NCBI RefSeq assembly: GCF_001418205.1
Contig: NZ_LIQF01000002.1
Span: 372,001-436,000 of the forward strand
Direction: 5' to 3'
Source: Marinomonas fungiae
GTDB lineage: Bacteria > Pseudomonadota > Gammaproteobacteria > Pseudomonadales > Marinomonadaceae
Length of the DNA: 64,000 nt
Shown here: piece by piece, positions 57,065-64,000 of the stretch
How the letters are laid out: every line of letters starts with the position of its first letter
Numbering within the stretch: the stretch's first letter is position 1
Translations under genes and position numbers: made by a program
The notes under the pieces: generated by a model
Told to the model about the DNA's origin: nothing
Databases searched by the model: none
The model's input: the letters and a program-made list of their open reading frames with translations, nothing else

Positions 57065-57685
57065 TTGAGCCAGTTTTTTCAGATACACCCAGAAAACCCA
57101 CAAGCACGTCTTATAAAACAAGCTGCGCAGATGATTCGTGAGGGCGCCGTGATTGCTTACCCAACGGATTGTGGCTACTCATTAGGCTGTCACATTGGTG
57201 ACAAAGCCGCGCTGGAAAAGATTCGTGTCATTCGTCGTTTGGATGATAAGCACAACTTCACCTTAGTGTGTAAGGATCTATCAGAAATTTCCACCTATGC
57301 TCGCTATGACAACACTATTTATCGATTGCTTAAGCACAATACGCCGGGACCTTACACTTTCATTTTTAACGGCACATCTGAAGTGCCTCGACGTTTAATG
57401 CACCCGAAACGCAAGACCATTGGTATCCGTATTCCGGATAATAAAATTGTGCAGGCTCTGCTTGAAGAGCTAGGGGAGCCTATCATGAGTTCATCATTGA
57501 TTTTACCGGGTGAAACAGACCCAATGATGGACCCTTATGACATTCGCGATACGTTGCAACATCAGTTGGATTTGGTGATTGACGGAGGCTTCTGTGGTAT
57601 GCAGCCAACAACGGTCATCGGCATGGATTCTGATGAGATTCAAGTATTGCGTATTGGCGCTGGTGATCCGACACCATTTGAGTAA
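57065..57685 (+). CDS. yciO: Sua5/YciO-family protein
   Basis: YrdC-like nucleotide-binding protein of 206 residues matching E. coli YciO from the first residues: SQFFQIHPENPQARLI, then YPTDCGYSLGC, RKTIGIRIPDN and PTTVIGM. YciO is a paralogue of the tRNA t6A enzyme TsaC; it appears to have weaker or different activity. The start is TTG with GGAGAG upstream. A six-base inverted repeat lies in the leader at 57032-57048. Confidence 0.92.
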   Translation: MSQFFQIHPENPQARLIKQAAQMIREGAVIAYPTDCGYSLGCHIGDKAALEKIRVIRRLDDKHNFTLVCKDLSEISTYARYDNTIYRLLKHNTPGPYTFIFNGTSEVPRRLMHPKRKTIGIRIPDNKIVQALLEELGEPIMSSSLILPGETDPMMDPYDIRDTLQHQLDLVIDGGFCGMQPTTVIGMDSDEIQVLRIGAGDPTPFE

Positions 57686-57726
57686 AAACACGGTGTCGCA
57701 TGCTATCAACTGTCACTTGATATGAC

Positions 57727-57732
57727 TATAAT
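57727..57732 (+). promoter_or_regulatory. Possible -10 box for rluB
   Basis: A perfect TATAAT about 95 bases before the rluB ATG. The -35 at 17-base spacing (TATCAA) is poor. The leader between contains a six-base inverted repeat at 57748-57753 and 57765-57770. Confidence 0.4.
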
Positions 57733-57826
57733 TGCGGTCAGAGTTTTGCTAAGCACTGATAAGACTTAGCGCATTTAAGAATTTAACAAAATGGGTTGCT
57801 GCGAAGCATTCCCGAAAGAGGTCGTA

Positions 57827-58741
57827 ATGGACGAAAAATTACAAAAAGTGTTGGCGAGAGCAGGTGCAGGATCTCGTCGTGAAATGGAAAACCGTATTCG
57901 TGAAGGCCGTGTCACTGTCAATGGTGAAGTAGCGACTTTAGGGGATCGAGTACGTCCGAGCGATGTGATTGAGCTGGATGGTGCGGAAGTAAAGACGAGT
58001 GCGTCGAATGAAGTAGAGCGCCGAGTCATTATTTACAACAAACCTGAAGGGGAAGTGTGTACTCGTAAAGATCCTGAAGGCCGCCCAACAGTGTTTGATC
58101 GTTTGCCAAAATTGCGTGGTAGTCGCTGGATTGCTGTTGGCCGTCTTGATATCAATACGTCTGGATTATTACTGTTTACAACGGATGGTGAGCTGGCGAA
58201 TCGCCTCATGCACCCTTCGACAGAAATTGATCGTGAATATCTTGTGCGTGTCATGGGGAATGTGACGGAAGAAAATATCACGAACCTAAAAAAAGGTGTG
58301 CTGCTGGAAGATGGCGTGGCGCAATTTACAGACATCGTTGACGGTGGTGGTGAAGGTATAAACCATTGGTTCTATGTGTGTTTGATGGAAGGTCGCAACC
58401 GTGAGGTGCGCCGTCTTTGGGAGTCACAAGATCTTAAAGTTAACCGCCTGAAGCGTGTTCGCTTTGGTCCCGTATTCCTTCCTTCAAAAGCTAAAGTAGG
58501 CCGCTGGGTCGAAATGGAAGAAACGGATGTAAGTGCTTTGTGTGAAGTGGTTGGATTAGAGCACAAGATCACTGGTCTTAAGAGCCAACAAGATAAGCAT
58601 GATCGTCGTCGTACCAGCAGCTCTCGTGTTTCCGGTAGTGTGGCGAAAACCAAACGACGTGATAAAGGTTTTGACTGGCAGTCTTCTGAAAAACAACCAG
58701 AGTTCAAGCCGCGTCGACCAGGACGCCGATCGTTTAGATAA
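57827..58741 (+). CDS. rluB: 23S rRNA pseudouridine synthase RluB
   Basis: Converts U2605 of 23S rRNA to pseudouridine. An N-terminal S4 RNA-binding domain (about 3-62, [15 protein letters not shown]) precedes the RsuA-type synthase domain (about 67-230) with the catalytic aspartate in [14 protein letters not shown]. The basic tail of about 65 residues is rich in Arg, Lys and Ser. The frame is open to an ATG at 57791, but GAGG before 57827 and the family N-terminus support the shorter start (304 residues). Confidence 0.93.
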   Translation: MDEKLQKVLARAGAGSRREMENRIREGRVTVNGEVATLGDRVRPSDVIELDGAEVKTSASNEVERRVIIYNKPEGEVCTRKDPEGRPTVFDRLPKLRGSRWIAVGRLDINTSGLLLFTTDGELANRLMHPSTEIDREYLVRVMGNVTEENITNLKKGVLLEDGVAQFTDIVDGGGEGINHWFYVCLMEGRNREVRRLWESQDLKVNRLKRVRFGPVFLPSKAKVGRWVEMEETDVSALCEVVGLEHKITGLKSQQDKHDRRRTSSSRVSGSVAKTKRRDKGFDWQSSEKQPEFKPRRPGRRSFR

Positions 58742-58776
58742 ATATCGATCGTTCTAATAAAAGGGGATGTAATGTT

Positions 58777-59238
58777 ATGAGCATGGTGCGATGGATTTTA
58801 GTGGTTGTCATTGCAATGCTAATCGGATTTTTTGTCTACGTAGACATTAATAATGGAGTGCCCGATAACTTGGGTGTGAATGAAGGACTGTTAGCGCCAT
58901 GCCCAGACATGCCCAACTGCGTTTCCTCTCAAGCCTCGCCTGAGGATGCAGAACACTATGTCGAGCCCATTTTCTACCATACTAGCGTTATAGATGCTCA
59001 ATTAGCCATTGAGCATTACATGCTAAGTGCTGGAGGTGCTCGAGTGGTTAGCAGCGCTTTGGGCTATACGCATTTTGAGGTGAGCAGTGAGTTGTTCGGC
59101 TTCAAAGATGATCTCGAAATCTACTTTCCTGAAGCGGACAGCATTATGCATGTTCGTTCTGCTTCTCGCGTAGGTTATGATGATTTGGATGTAAATCGCG
59201 AACGAGTTAGACAAATCCGAGATCTTTTAGTAGATTGA
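58777..59238 (+). CDS. DUF1499 family protein
   Basis: A 153-residue membrane-anchored protein: one N-terminal segment (about 4-23) then an extracytoplasmic domain with PCPDMPNCVSSQA (the conserved CP-x-x-PNCVSS pattern), FEVSSELFGFKDDLEIYF, and SASRVGYDDLDVNRERV near the end. These are the marks of DUF1499, whose function is not established. It lies 43 bases before the RstA-like gene on the same strand. Confidence 0.88.
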   Translation: MSMVRWILVVVIAMLIGFFVYVDINNGVPDNLGVNEGLLAPCPDMPNCVSSQASPEDAEHYVEPIFYHTSVIDAQLAIEHYMLSAGGARVVSSALGYTHFEVSSELFGFKDDLEIYFPEADSIMHVRSASRVGYDDLDVNRERVRQIRDLLVD

Positions 59239-59281
59239 TCCTAAAGGCTTTATTCAAATATCAAATGGACGAGGATGGACT

Positions 59282-60001
59282 ATGAGCGCGAATGAACCCC
59301 AATCAATCTTGATTGTTGAAGATGATGAGCGCCTTGCTACGCTGACTCAAGAATACCTACAAAAAAATGGCTTCAAAGTTGCTATCGAGCCAGATGGTCG
59401 TAATGCTATCTCTCGAATAGTAGAGGAGCAGCCATCGTTGGTTATTCTGGATTTAATGCTTCCAGGGGCTGATGGCTTTACGGTATGTCGTAGTGTACGT
59501 AACGATTATCGTGGTCCGATTCTGATGTTGACGGCGCGAAGCGACGATGTTGATCAAATTTTAGGTCTTGAAATCGGTGCTGATGATTATGTTTCTAAGC
59601 CTGCGAAGCCACGTGTATTGCTTGCTCGTGTGCAGTCCTTGTTACGTCGAAGTACGCAGGATATTGATTTAAATGTCGCGAATTCCGAGACAGAGCAAAC
59701 GCTAGAGTTCGGCAGCTTGGTGATCGATAACTCTCGTCGCGAAGCGTGGCGTGAGGGAGAGGAAATTGAGTTAACCAGTGCTGAGTTCGATTTACTGTGG
59801 CTGCTGGCAAGTAACTCTGGGCGCATCTTGAGCCGTGAAGAAATCTTTAGTGAGCTTCGTGGTATTGAGTATGATGGTCAAGATCGTTCTGTAGACGTGC
59901 GTATTTCTCGAATTCGCTCGAAGATTGGTGATGATCCAATACATCCGCGCCGTATTAAAACGATTCGAAGCAAAGGCTACTTGTTCGTTAAAGAGGTTTA
60001 G
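59282..60001 (+). CDS. rstA: OmpR-family response regulator, RstA-like
   Basis: Receiver domain (1-120) with phospho-acceptor Asp 57 in VILDLMLPGADG, followed by a winged-helix DNA-binding domain (about 145-235). Several details match E. coli RstA rather than other OmpR proteins: KPAKPRVLLARVQSLLRR, and LRGIEYDGQDRSVDVRISRIRSKIGDD over the recognition region. Paired with the kinase five bases downstream. In enterics RstAB responds through PhoPQ; targets here are unknown. Confidence 0.85.
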   Translation: MSANEPQSILIVEDDERLATLTQEYLQKNGFKVAIEPDGRNAISRIVEEQPSLVILDLMLPGADGFTVCRSVRNDYRGPILMLTARSDDVDQILGLEIGADDYVSKPAKPRVLLARVQSLLRRSTQDIDLNVANSETEQTLEFGSLVIDNSRREAWREGEEIELTSAEFDLLWLLASNSGRILSREEIFSELRGIEYDGQDRSVDVRISRIRSKIGDDPIHPRRIKTIRSKGYLFVKEV

Positions 60002-60006
60002 TTAGT

Positions 60007-61497
60007 ATGCGAAGCGATATGTGGCGCCTCTATCGGCATGTTTTGATCGGGGGCATCATCATATCGCTTGGCTGTTATGGTGCTATTGAATGGCTACAGC
60101 AGCGTTACTACAGTCATCAGCATGTACAACTTTGGCAAATAGACGCAGAGCTTTCTGCCCTGCTGTATCAGCAATCACTCTTGTCCCTAGATGAGCTCAA
60201 TGCTTTTTCGGTTTATGAATGGGATAAAGAATCTAATCACGCCTTCTCGGCAACCTCTTCTTTCAATATCCAGTATGGTGACATGGCTAACGTAGCCATG
60301 CTAGCGGATGGGCAGGTGTTGCTGTCCGGCTCTTTGCGTGAAAAGCGCAAAGAGTCCGTGCTAATACTATTACGGCATTTCCTTGTTTCCAGTGCGTCTT
60401 ACAATGAGAAAGTCGATATTCTGAAATCTTTGGACGTTATTTCGTTAAAGCCCGTAGATGCTATGGGATGGCCGGAAGTCGACTTATATCTGAAACATAT
60501 TTCTCCCGATATCCTTGAATTGCAATGGCAGCCTGAAAATGGTGCTCAAGCTTGGGTTATTCAGGTGCAAGTTGGGGCGCCAGTTTCTATTAGTGTCGCT
60601 GTTCTTTTAATCATTTTGCTGGCAATTTCTGCATTGCTAATTTTGGTTTGGATTGAATTCTTGGGCCTTGACCGCAAACGAGCACATTTTGAAACGGTCA
60701 CGCGTCAAATTGCTAGGGGGAGGGGGACGTTACCTCAAGGCGTAGTGGACAGCTCTGGTACGCTAAAAGAACTGGCCTATTCTTTTGACTCAATGTCGAC
60801 TCATATTCAACGCTTACTGAAAGTTCAGCGTGAAATGATTAATGCAATCTCCCATGAATTAAGAACGCCTATTGCACGTCTTCGCTTTGGTTTAGAAGTG
60901 CTAAAGGACGATGTTGATGAAGCATTAGAACACTCTATTACCGCTTTAGAGTTTGATGTTGAAGAGCTGAATACTTTAGTCGACGAAGTGCTTACTTATG
61001 GCAAACTCGAAGAAGGCACCCTAGCGCTGAATTTTGAAAAGACCAGTATTCAGCAGATACTGGATAGCATTGTTGATCATAACCATACTTTACTTAATAA
61101 ACTTGATGTTCGTATCGTGGTGCAGGGCGATGATCTGGTCAATGCTGACGCGCACCACTTGCATCGGGCGCTGCAAAACTTGATATTGAATGCATCGAAA
61201 TACGCCAACTCAACCATTGCTATTACTTTTACTGCCGACGAAGAGCGTTGGCAGGTTGATATAGAGGACGATGGTCCTGGTATCCCGATAGAGGATCGCG
61301 ACAAAGTCTTTATTCCTTTTCAGCGGTTAGATAATTCTCGTACACGGGCATCTGGGGGATATGGATTGGGACTGGCGATTGTGCAGCGTATCGCTTTCTG
61401 GCACGGCGGTGCTGTATTGATTGATTCAAGCGAATTGGGTGGGGCGAAGTTTAGTCTTATCTGGTCCCGAAGCCAGCACCAAAACAGTTTGAGCTAG
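60007..61497 (+). CDS. rstB: Sensor histidine kinase, RstB-like
   Basis: Membrane kinase of 496 residues: membrane segment at about 10-30, a periplasmic domain of about 165 residues, a second segment at about 198-220, a HAMP linker, HisKA with H-box AISHELRTPIARLRFGLE near residue 283, and HATPase (LILNASKYAN, EDDGPGIP, GYGLGLAI). It is longer than E. coli RstB (433) mainly in the periplasmic part. The last codons contribute to the terminator stem. Confidence 0.82.
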   Translation: MRSDMWRLYRHVLIGGIIISLGCYGAIEWLQQRYYSHQHVQLWQIDAELSALLYQQSLLSLDELNAFSVYEWDKESNHAFSATSSFNIQYGDMANVAMLADGQVLLSGSLREKRKESVLILLRHFLVSSASYNEKVDILKSLDVISLKPVDAMGWPEVDLYLKHISPDILELQWQPENGAQAWVIQVQVGAPVSISVAVLLIILLAISALLILVWIEFLGLDRKRAHFETVTRQIARGRGTLPQGVVDSSGTLKELAYSFDSMSTHIQRLLKVQREMINAISHELRTPIARLRFGLEVLKDDVDEALEHSITALEFDVEELNTLVDEVLTYGKLEEGTLALNFEKTSIQQILDSIVDHNHTLLNKLDVRIVVQGDDLVNADAHHLHRALQNLILNASKYANSTIAITFTADEERWQVDIEDDGPGIPIEDRDKVFIPFQRLDNSRTRASGGYGLGLAIVQRIAFWHGGAVLIDSSELGGAKFSLIWSRSQHQNSLS

Positions 61498-61512
61498 TGC
61501 TGGCTGTATTTT
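61471..61512 (+). terminator. Intrinsic terminator overlapping the rstB 3' end
   Basis: A perfect nine-base stem AGCCAGCAC (61471-61479) / GTGCTGGCT (61497-61505) around a 17-base loop that contains the rstB stop, followed by GTA and six T. The left arm encodes the C-terminal residues of the kinase. Confidence 0.7.
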
Positions 61513-61527
61513 TTATGGAAAGAGTTG

Positions 61528-62454
61528 TTAAAGGTCTGGTGATAAAATACCGCGTAGGTTTTTAAAACAAGTCTTTGAGGCGGTCGTGATCAAATCATCC
61601 ATATAAGCATTTTCCCGCTGATCCTTTCGAATTGCGAGATATAGTTTGCACCAGACACCTTCTTCTCCTAAGGATTTCGTGATGGCGTACTGGCGATTTG
61701 TGTATTCGGTTAAGGCCCAATTTGGCAAGCAGCAAACACCACGACCGCTGGCAACCAGCTGCATCATCATTAAAGTTAATTCACTATGACGAATCTTGGC
61801 TGGTGTAATCCCAGCAGGTGTTAAGAAGTGTTTAAAAATATCCAAACGTTCAGATTCGACGGGATAGGTGATTAACGTTTCATTCTTAAAATCTTCTGGT
61901 ACTAGGTAGTCCTTTTTCGCCAATGGATGATGGCGAGATAAGGCGACCTGAGACTCATATTGAAACAGGGGGATATACTCAATATTTGGCAGCTCTTGTG
62001 GGTCTGAGGTGACGACCAAATCCAAATCCCCACGTGCTAAGGCGGGTAATGGCATAAAGCTAAAAGCCGTGGACAGATCTAATTCCACATCCGGCCAATG
62101 TTCGCGGAAATGGTCAATGGTTGGCATTAACCATTCATAACAACTGTGACATTCAATGGCGATGTGCAAGCGCCCGCTTTCACCTTCAGCAAAGCGTTGT
62201 ATATCACGCTGTGCCGAACGAAAAGCCATTAAGACGTCATCAGCTAATTGTAAAAGTCTCAAGCCTGCGCTGGTAAAGCGTACTGGTTTGGTTTTACGGA
62301 TAAACAATGGGCAACCTAGTTTTTCTTCTAGGTCTTTTAATTGGTGGGAAAGTGCGGACTGAGTCAGGTGTACTCGTTCCGCCGCTTCAACTAGGCTTCC
62401 AGTTTCTCTTAATGCGGTCAGGGTTTTTAGATGCCTAACTTCAATAATGCTCAT
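61528..62454 (-). CDS. metR: LysR-type methionine regulator MetR
   Basis: Transcription factor that activates methionine-synthesis genes with homocysteine as coinducer. N-terminal winged helix-turn-helix (about 1-62, IEVRHLKTLTALRETGSLVEAAERVHLTQSALSHQ split) and the substrate-binding domain with the MetR hallmark IAIECHSCYEWLMPTIDHF around 93-111. Length 308 fits. It is downstream of argF on the same strand but separated from it by a terminator. Confidence 0.92.
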   Translation of the reverse strand: MSIIEVRHLKTLTALRETGSLVEAAERVHLTQSALSHQLKDLEEKLGCPLFIRKTKPVRFTSAGLRLLQLADDVLMAFRSAQRDIQRFAEGESGRLHIAIECHSCYEWLMPTIDHFREHWPDVELDLSTAFSFMPLPALARGDLDLVVTSDPQELPNIEYIPLFQYESQVALSRHHPLAKKDYLVPEDFKNETLITYPVESERLDIFKHFLTPAGITPAKIRHSELTLMMMQLVASGRGVCCLPNWALTEYTNRQYAITKSLGEEGVWCKLYLAIRKDQRENAYMDDLITTASKTCFKNLRGILSPDL

Positions 62455-62470
62455 AATAATCTCGAGTTTT

Positions 62471-62483
62471 TGAGTTTTATTCA
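62471..62483. promoter_or_regulatory. Possible MetR-binding site upstream of metR
   Basis: TGAG-TTTTA-TTCA fits the enteric MetR consensus TGAA-N5-TTCA with one mismatch and lies about 17 bases upstream of the metR ATG. Autoregulation of metR is known in E. coli. Short motif, by-eye match. Confidence 0.35.
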
Positions 62484-62494
62484 GCTCATAACGT

Positions 62495-62535
62495 ATAAAA
62501 AAGGCTCGCGCTAGATCACTCTAACAACGAGCCTT
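62495..62535 (-). terminator. Intrinsic terminator after argF
   Basis: On the minus strand, an eight-base stem AAGGCTCG / CGAGCCTT with a 19-base loop that has its own four-base inner stem, followed by a run of six T. It lies 12 bases after the argF stop and separates argF from metR. Confidence 0.8.
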
Positions 62536-62546
62536 ACGAGATTGTC

Positions 62547-63452
62547 TTAGTTACAGATCAAAAATTCAAGTAATGCTTTCTGAGCATGTAGGCGGTTTTC
62601 CGCTTCATCCCATACGACTGAGTCGGGGTGGTCAATTACTTCTGCAGTGACTTCCTCGCCACGGTGGGCTGGTAAACAATGCATAAATAATGCATCCGCT
62701 TTAGCAAGAGACATCAGCTCTTTGTTCACCTGAAAGCCGTCAAAATCTCGTAGGCGCTGCTCCTGCTCGTCTTCTTGGCCCATAGATGCAAACACGTCGG
62801 TCACCACAAGGTCTGCGTCTTGCACGGCTTCTTGGACGTTGTTAGTCACAATAACGCAGTGTTGATTTTCAGATAGGATCTGCTCATTTGGCTCGTAGCC
62901 TTTAGGGCAAGCAACTATTAGCTGGAAGCCAAGCAAATCCGCTGCATTCATATAAGAGTGGCACATATTGTTACCATCACCAACCCAAACAACACGCTTC
63001 CCTTCAATGGAGCCGCGATGCTCAAGGTAGGTCTGCATATCTGCCAAGAGCTGACATGGATGATAATCATCCGTCAGGGCGTTGATAACAGGAACGCGAG
63101 AATTTGCAGCAAAAGTCTCTACCATTGCGTGGTCAAACGTACGAATCATGACAGCATCGACCATGCTAGAAATAACGCGCGCGCTATCTTCGACAGGTTC
63201 GCCACGGCCTAACTGGGTATCTCGCGGAGATAGAAATAGAGCGTGTCCGCCAAATTGCGCCATACCCGCTTCAAAAGAGACTCGGGTTCGAGTAGATGAC
63301 TTCTCGAAAATCATCGCTAGAACTTTGTTCTTTAAAGGTTGGTATTGCGTACCTTCACGGTGCATTTTTTTTAGCTCAATGGCACGTGAAAGTAATTGCT
63401 TTAGCTCATCAGACGAAAGGTCTTTCAGAGTCAAAAAATGTCTCGGCGACAC
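62547..63452 (-). CDS. argF: Ornithine carbamoyltransferase
   Basis: Makes citrulline from ornithine and carbamoyl phosphate in arginine synthesis. Carbamoyl-phosphate site STRTR (about residue 46-50), HPCQ in [12 protein letters not shown], and the ornithine loop [11 protein letters not shown] with the catalytic cysteine near residue 264. A TTG at 63476 is in frame, but AGGAGC six bases before the GTG at 63452 and the family N-terminus ([12 protein letters not shown]) support the 301-residue form. Single gene, ended by the terminator above. Confidence 0.94.
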   Translation of the reverse strand: MSPRHFLTLKDLSSDELKQLLSRAIELKKMHREGTQYQPLKNKVLAMIFEKSSTRTRVSFEAGMAQFGGHALFLSPRDTQLGRGEPVEDSARVISSMVDAVMIRTFDHAMVETFAANSRVPVINALTDDYHPCQLLADMQTYLEHRGSIEGKRVVWVGDGNNMCHSYMNAADLLGFQLIVACPKGYEPNEQILSENQHCVIVTNNVQEAVQDADLVVTDVFASMGQEDEQEQRLRDFDGFQVNKELMSLAKADALFMHCLPAHRGEEVTAEVIDHPDSVVWDEAENRLHAQKALLEFLICN

Positions 63453-63587
63453 GATATTGCTCCTGTCAAAAATCAACCAATAATTAAGGAATCCGCCAAT
63501 TTAATACACTGGTAGCGTGGAGTAAAGAGGCTTTTGTCAAAGGTTTTCCTTGTTGGAGGGTTGTAAAATATTTAAACATCCCCATAC

Positions 63588-63602
63588 TTCATTGCAAATG
63601 AA
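63588..63602. repeat. 15-base palindrome upstream of grxD
   Basis: TTCATT / AATGAA around GCA, 50 bases before the grxD start and about 135 bases upstream of argF on the divergent side. A possible operator; it does not match the arginine-repressor box. Confidence 0.35.
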
Positions 63603-63651
63603 TCCCTACACGTCGCGAGCCAAAGCGACCGAATAACGAGGTTTACCGATC

Positions 63652-63987
63652 GTGAGTAACACAATTGAGACAATCCAAGAGCAAATCAACAACAACCCAA
63701 TTTTGCTGTACATGAAAGGCACGCCACGTATGCCTCAGTGCGGTTTCTCTGCGCAAACAGTGCAGGCGTTGATGGCTTGCGGCGAACGCTTTGCGTTCGT
63801 TAACATTTTAGAAAACCCAGATATCCGTGCCGAACTGCCTAAATTCGCAAACTGGCCAACTTTTCCTCAACTATGGGTGAACGGTGAGCTTGTTGGCGGA
63901 TGTGATATTGTGGTTGAAATGGCGCAAAATGGTGAGCTACAAACCTTGATCACTGAAGCGGCCGCAGCAACGAAAGACGCTGAATAA
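63652..63987 (+). CDS. grxD: Monothiol glutaredoxin GrxD
   Basis: CGFS-type glutaredoxin that carries or delivers iron-sulfur clusters. The active site CGFS starts at cysteine 30 (RMPQCGFSAQ), with the WPTFPQLWVNGELVGGCDIV segment holding the cis-proline and glutathione-binding loop. Length 111 is typical. The GTG start has GAGG about ten bases upstream. It is divergent from argF across about 200 bases, the largest gap in the window. Confidence 0.95.
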   Translation: MSNTIETIQEQINNNPILLYMKGTPRMPQCGFSAQTVQALMACGERFAFVNILENPDIRAELPKFANWPTFPQLWVNGELVGGCDIVVEMAQNGELQTLITEAAAATKDAE

Positions 63988-64000
63988 TTCGCTAGTTTGA

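Noticed and set aside
57669-57698. Seven-base inverted repeat at the end of yciO
   Set aside because: Long 16-base loop and no T-run, so not a convincing terminator.

Overview
The window reads as chromosomal DNA of a marine gammaproteobacterium, probably order Oceanospirillales and most like Marinomonas. That placement is an inference from protein resemblance, a Pseudomonas-like order of flagellar and chemotaxis genes, and moderate GC; no database search was possible. Genes are tightly packed. No stretch above 300 bases lacks a gene; the largest gap is the roughly 200 bases between argF and grxD. I see no tRNA, rRNA, insertion sequence, prophage or CRISPR array.

Layout: (1) 1-3402, biotin genes bioF (5' end cut by the window edge), bioH, bioC, bioD, overlapping or abutting. 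(2) 3512-38700, one long plus-strand flagellar and chemotaxis cluster: a shortened fleQ, fleS, fleR, fliEFGHIJ, an inserted four-gene signalling block, fliKLMNOPQR, flhB, flhA, flhF, fliA, cheY, cheZ, cheA, cheB, motC, motD, parA, parP, cheW and a DUF2802 gene. (3) 38708-40792, a minus-strand pair: a second FliK-like protein and a free-standing FlhB C-terminal domain. (4) 40898-47573, complete cytochrome c maturation operon ccmABCDEFGHI. (5) 47640-50991, zipA, ligA and a yheU-like gene. (6) 51042-64000, housekeeping genes: cysE, mnmC, a cyclophilin, an Rdx protein, yciI, yciB, rnm, yciO, rluB, an RstAB-like two-component system, metR, argF and grxD.

Most of the flagellar region builds the basal body, export gate, switch and stator, and controls the motor through CheA/CheY/CheZ/CheB with polar placement by ParA/ParP. 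Three departures from the usual plan stand out. The fleQ-position gene keeps the FleQ N-terminal domain and the Fis-type DNA-binding end but has no AAA+ domain. The flhG/fleN gene, whose product normally acts on the FleQ AAA+ domain, is absent between flhF and fliA. And between fliJ and fliK sits a block (12235-17738) of a protein with two weak CheW-like domains, a receptor-shaped membrane protein without the chemoreceptor signalling tip, a STAS anti-sigma-factor antagonist, and an HsbR-like response regulator with phosphatase and kinase domains. This block is the best candidate for an undescribed system: a diverged chemosensory input feeding a partner switch.

Start codons were chosen by ribosome-binding sites and family alignment from memory. 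Promoter and operator calls are by eye and are marked with low confidence.
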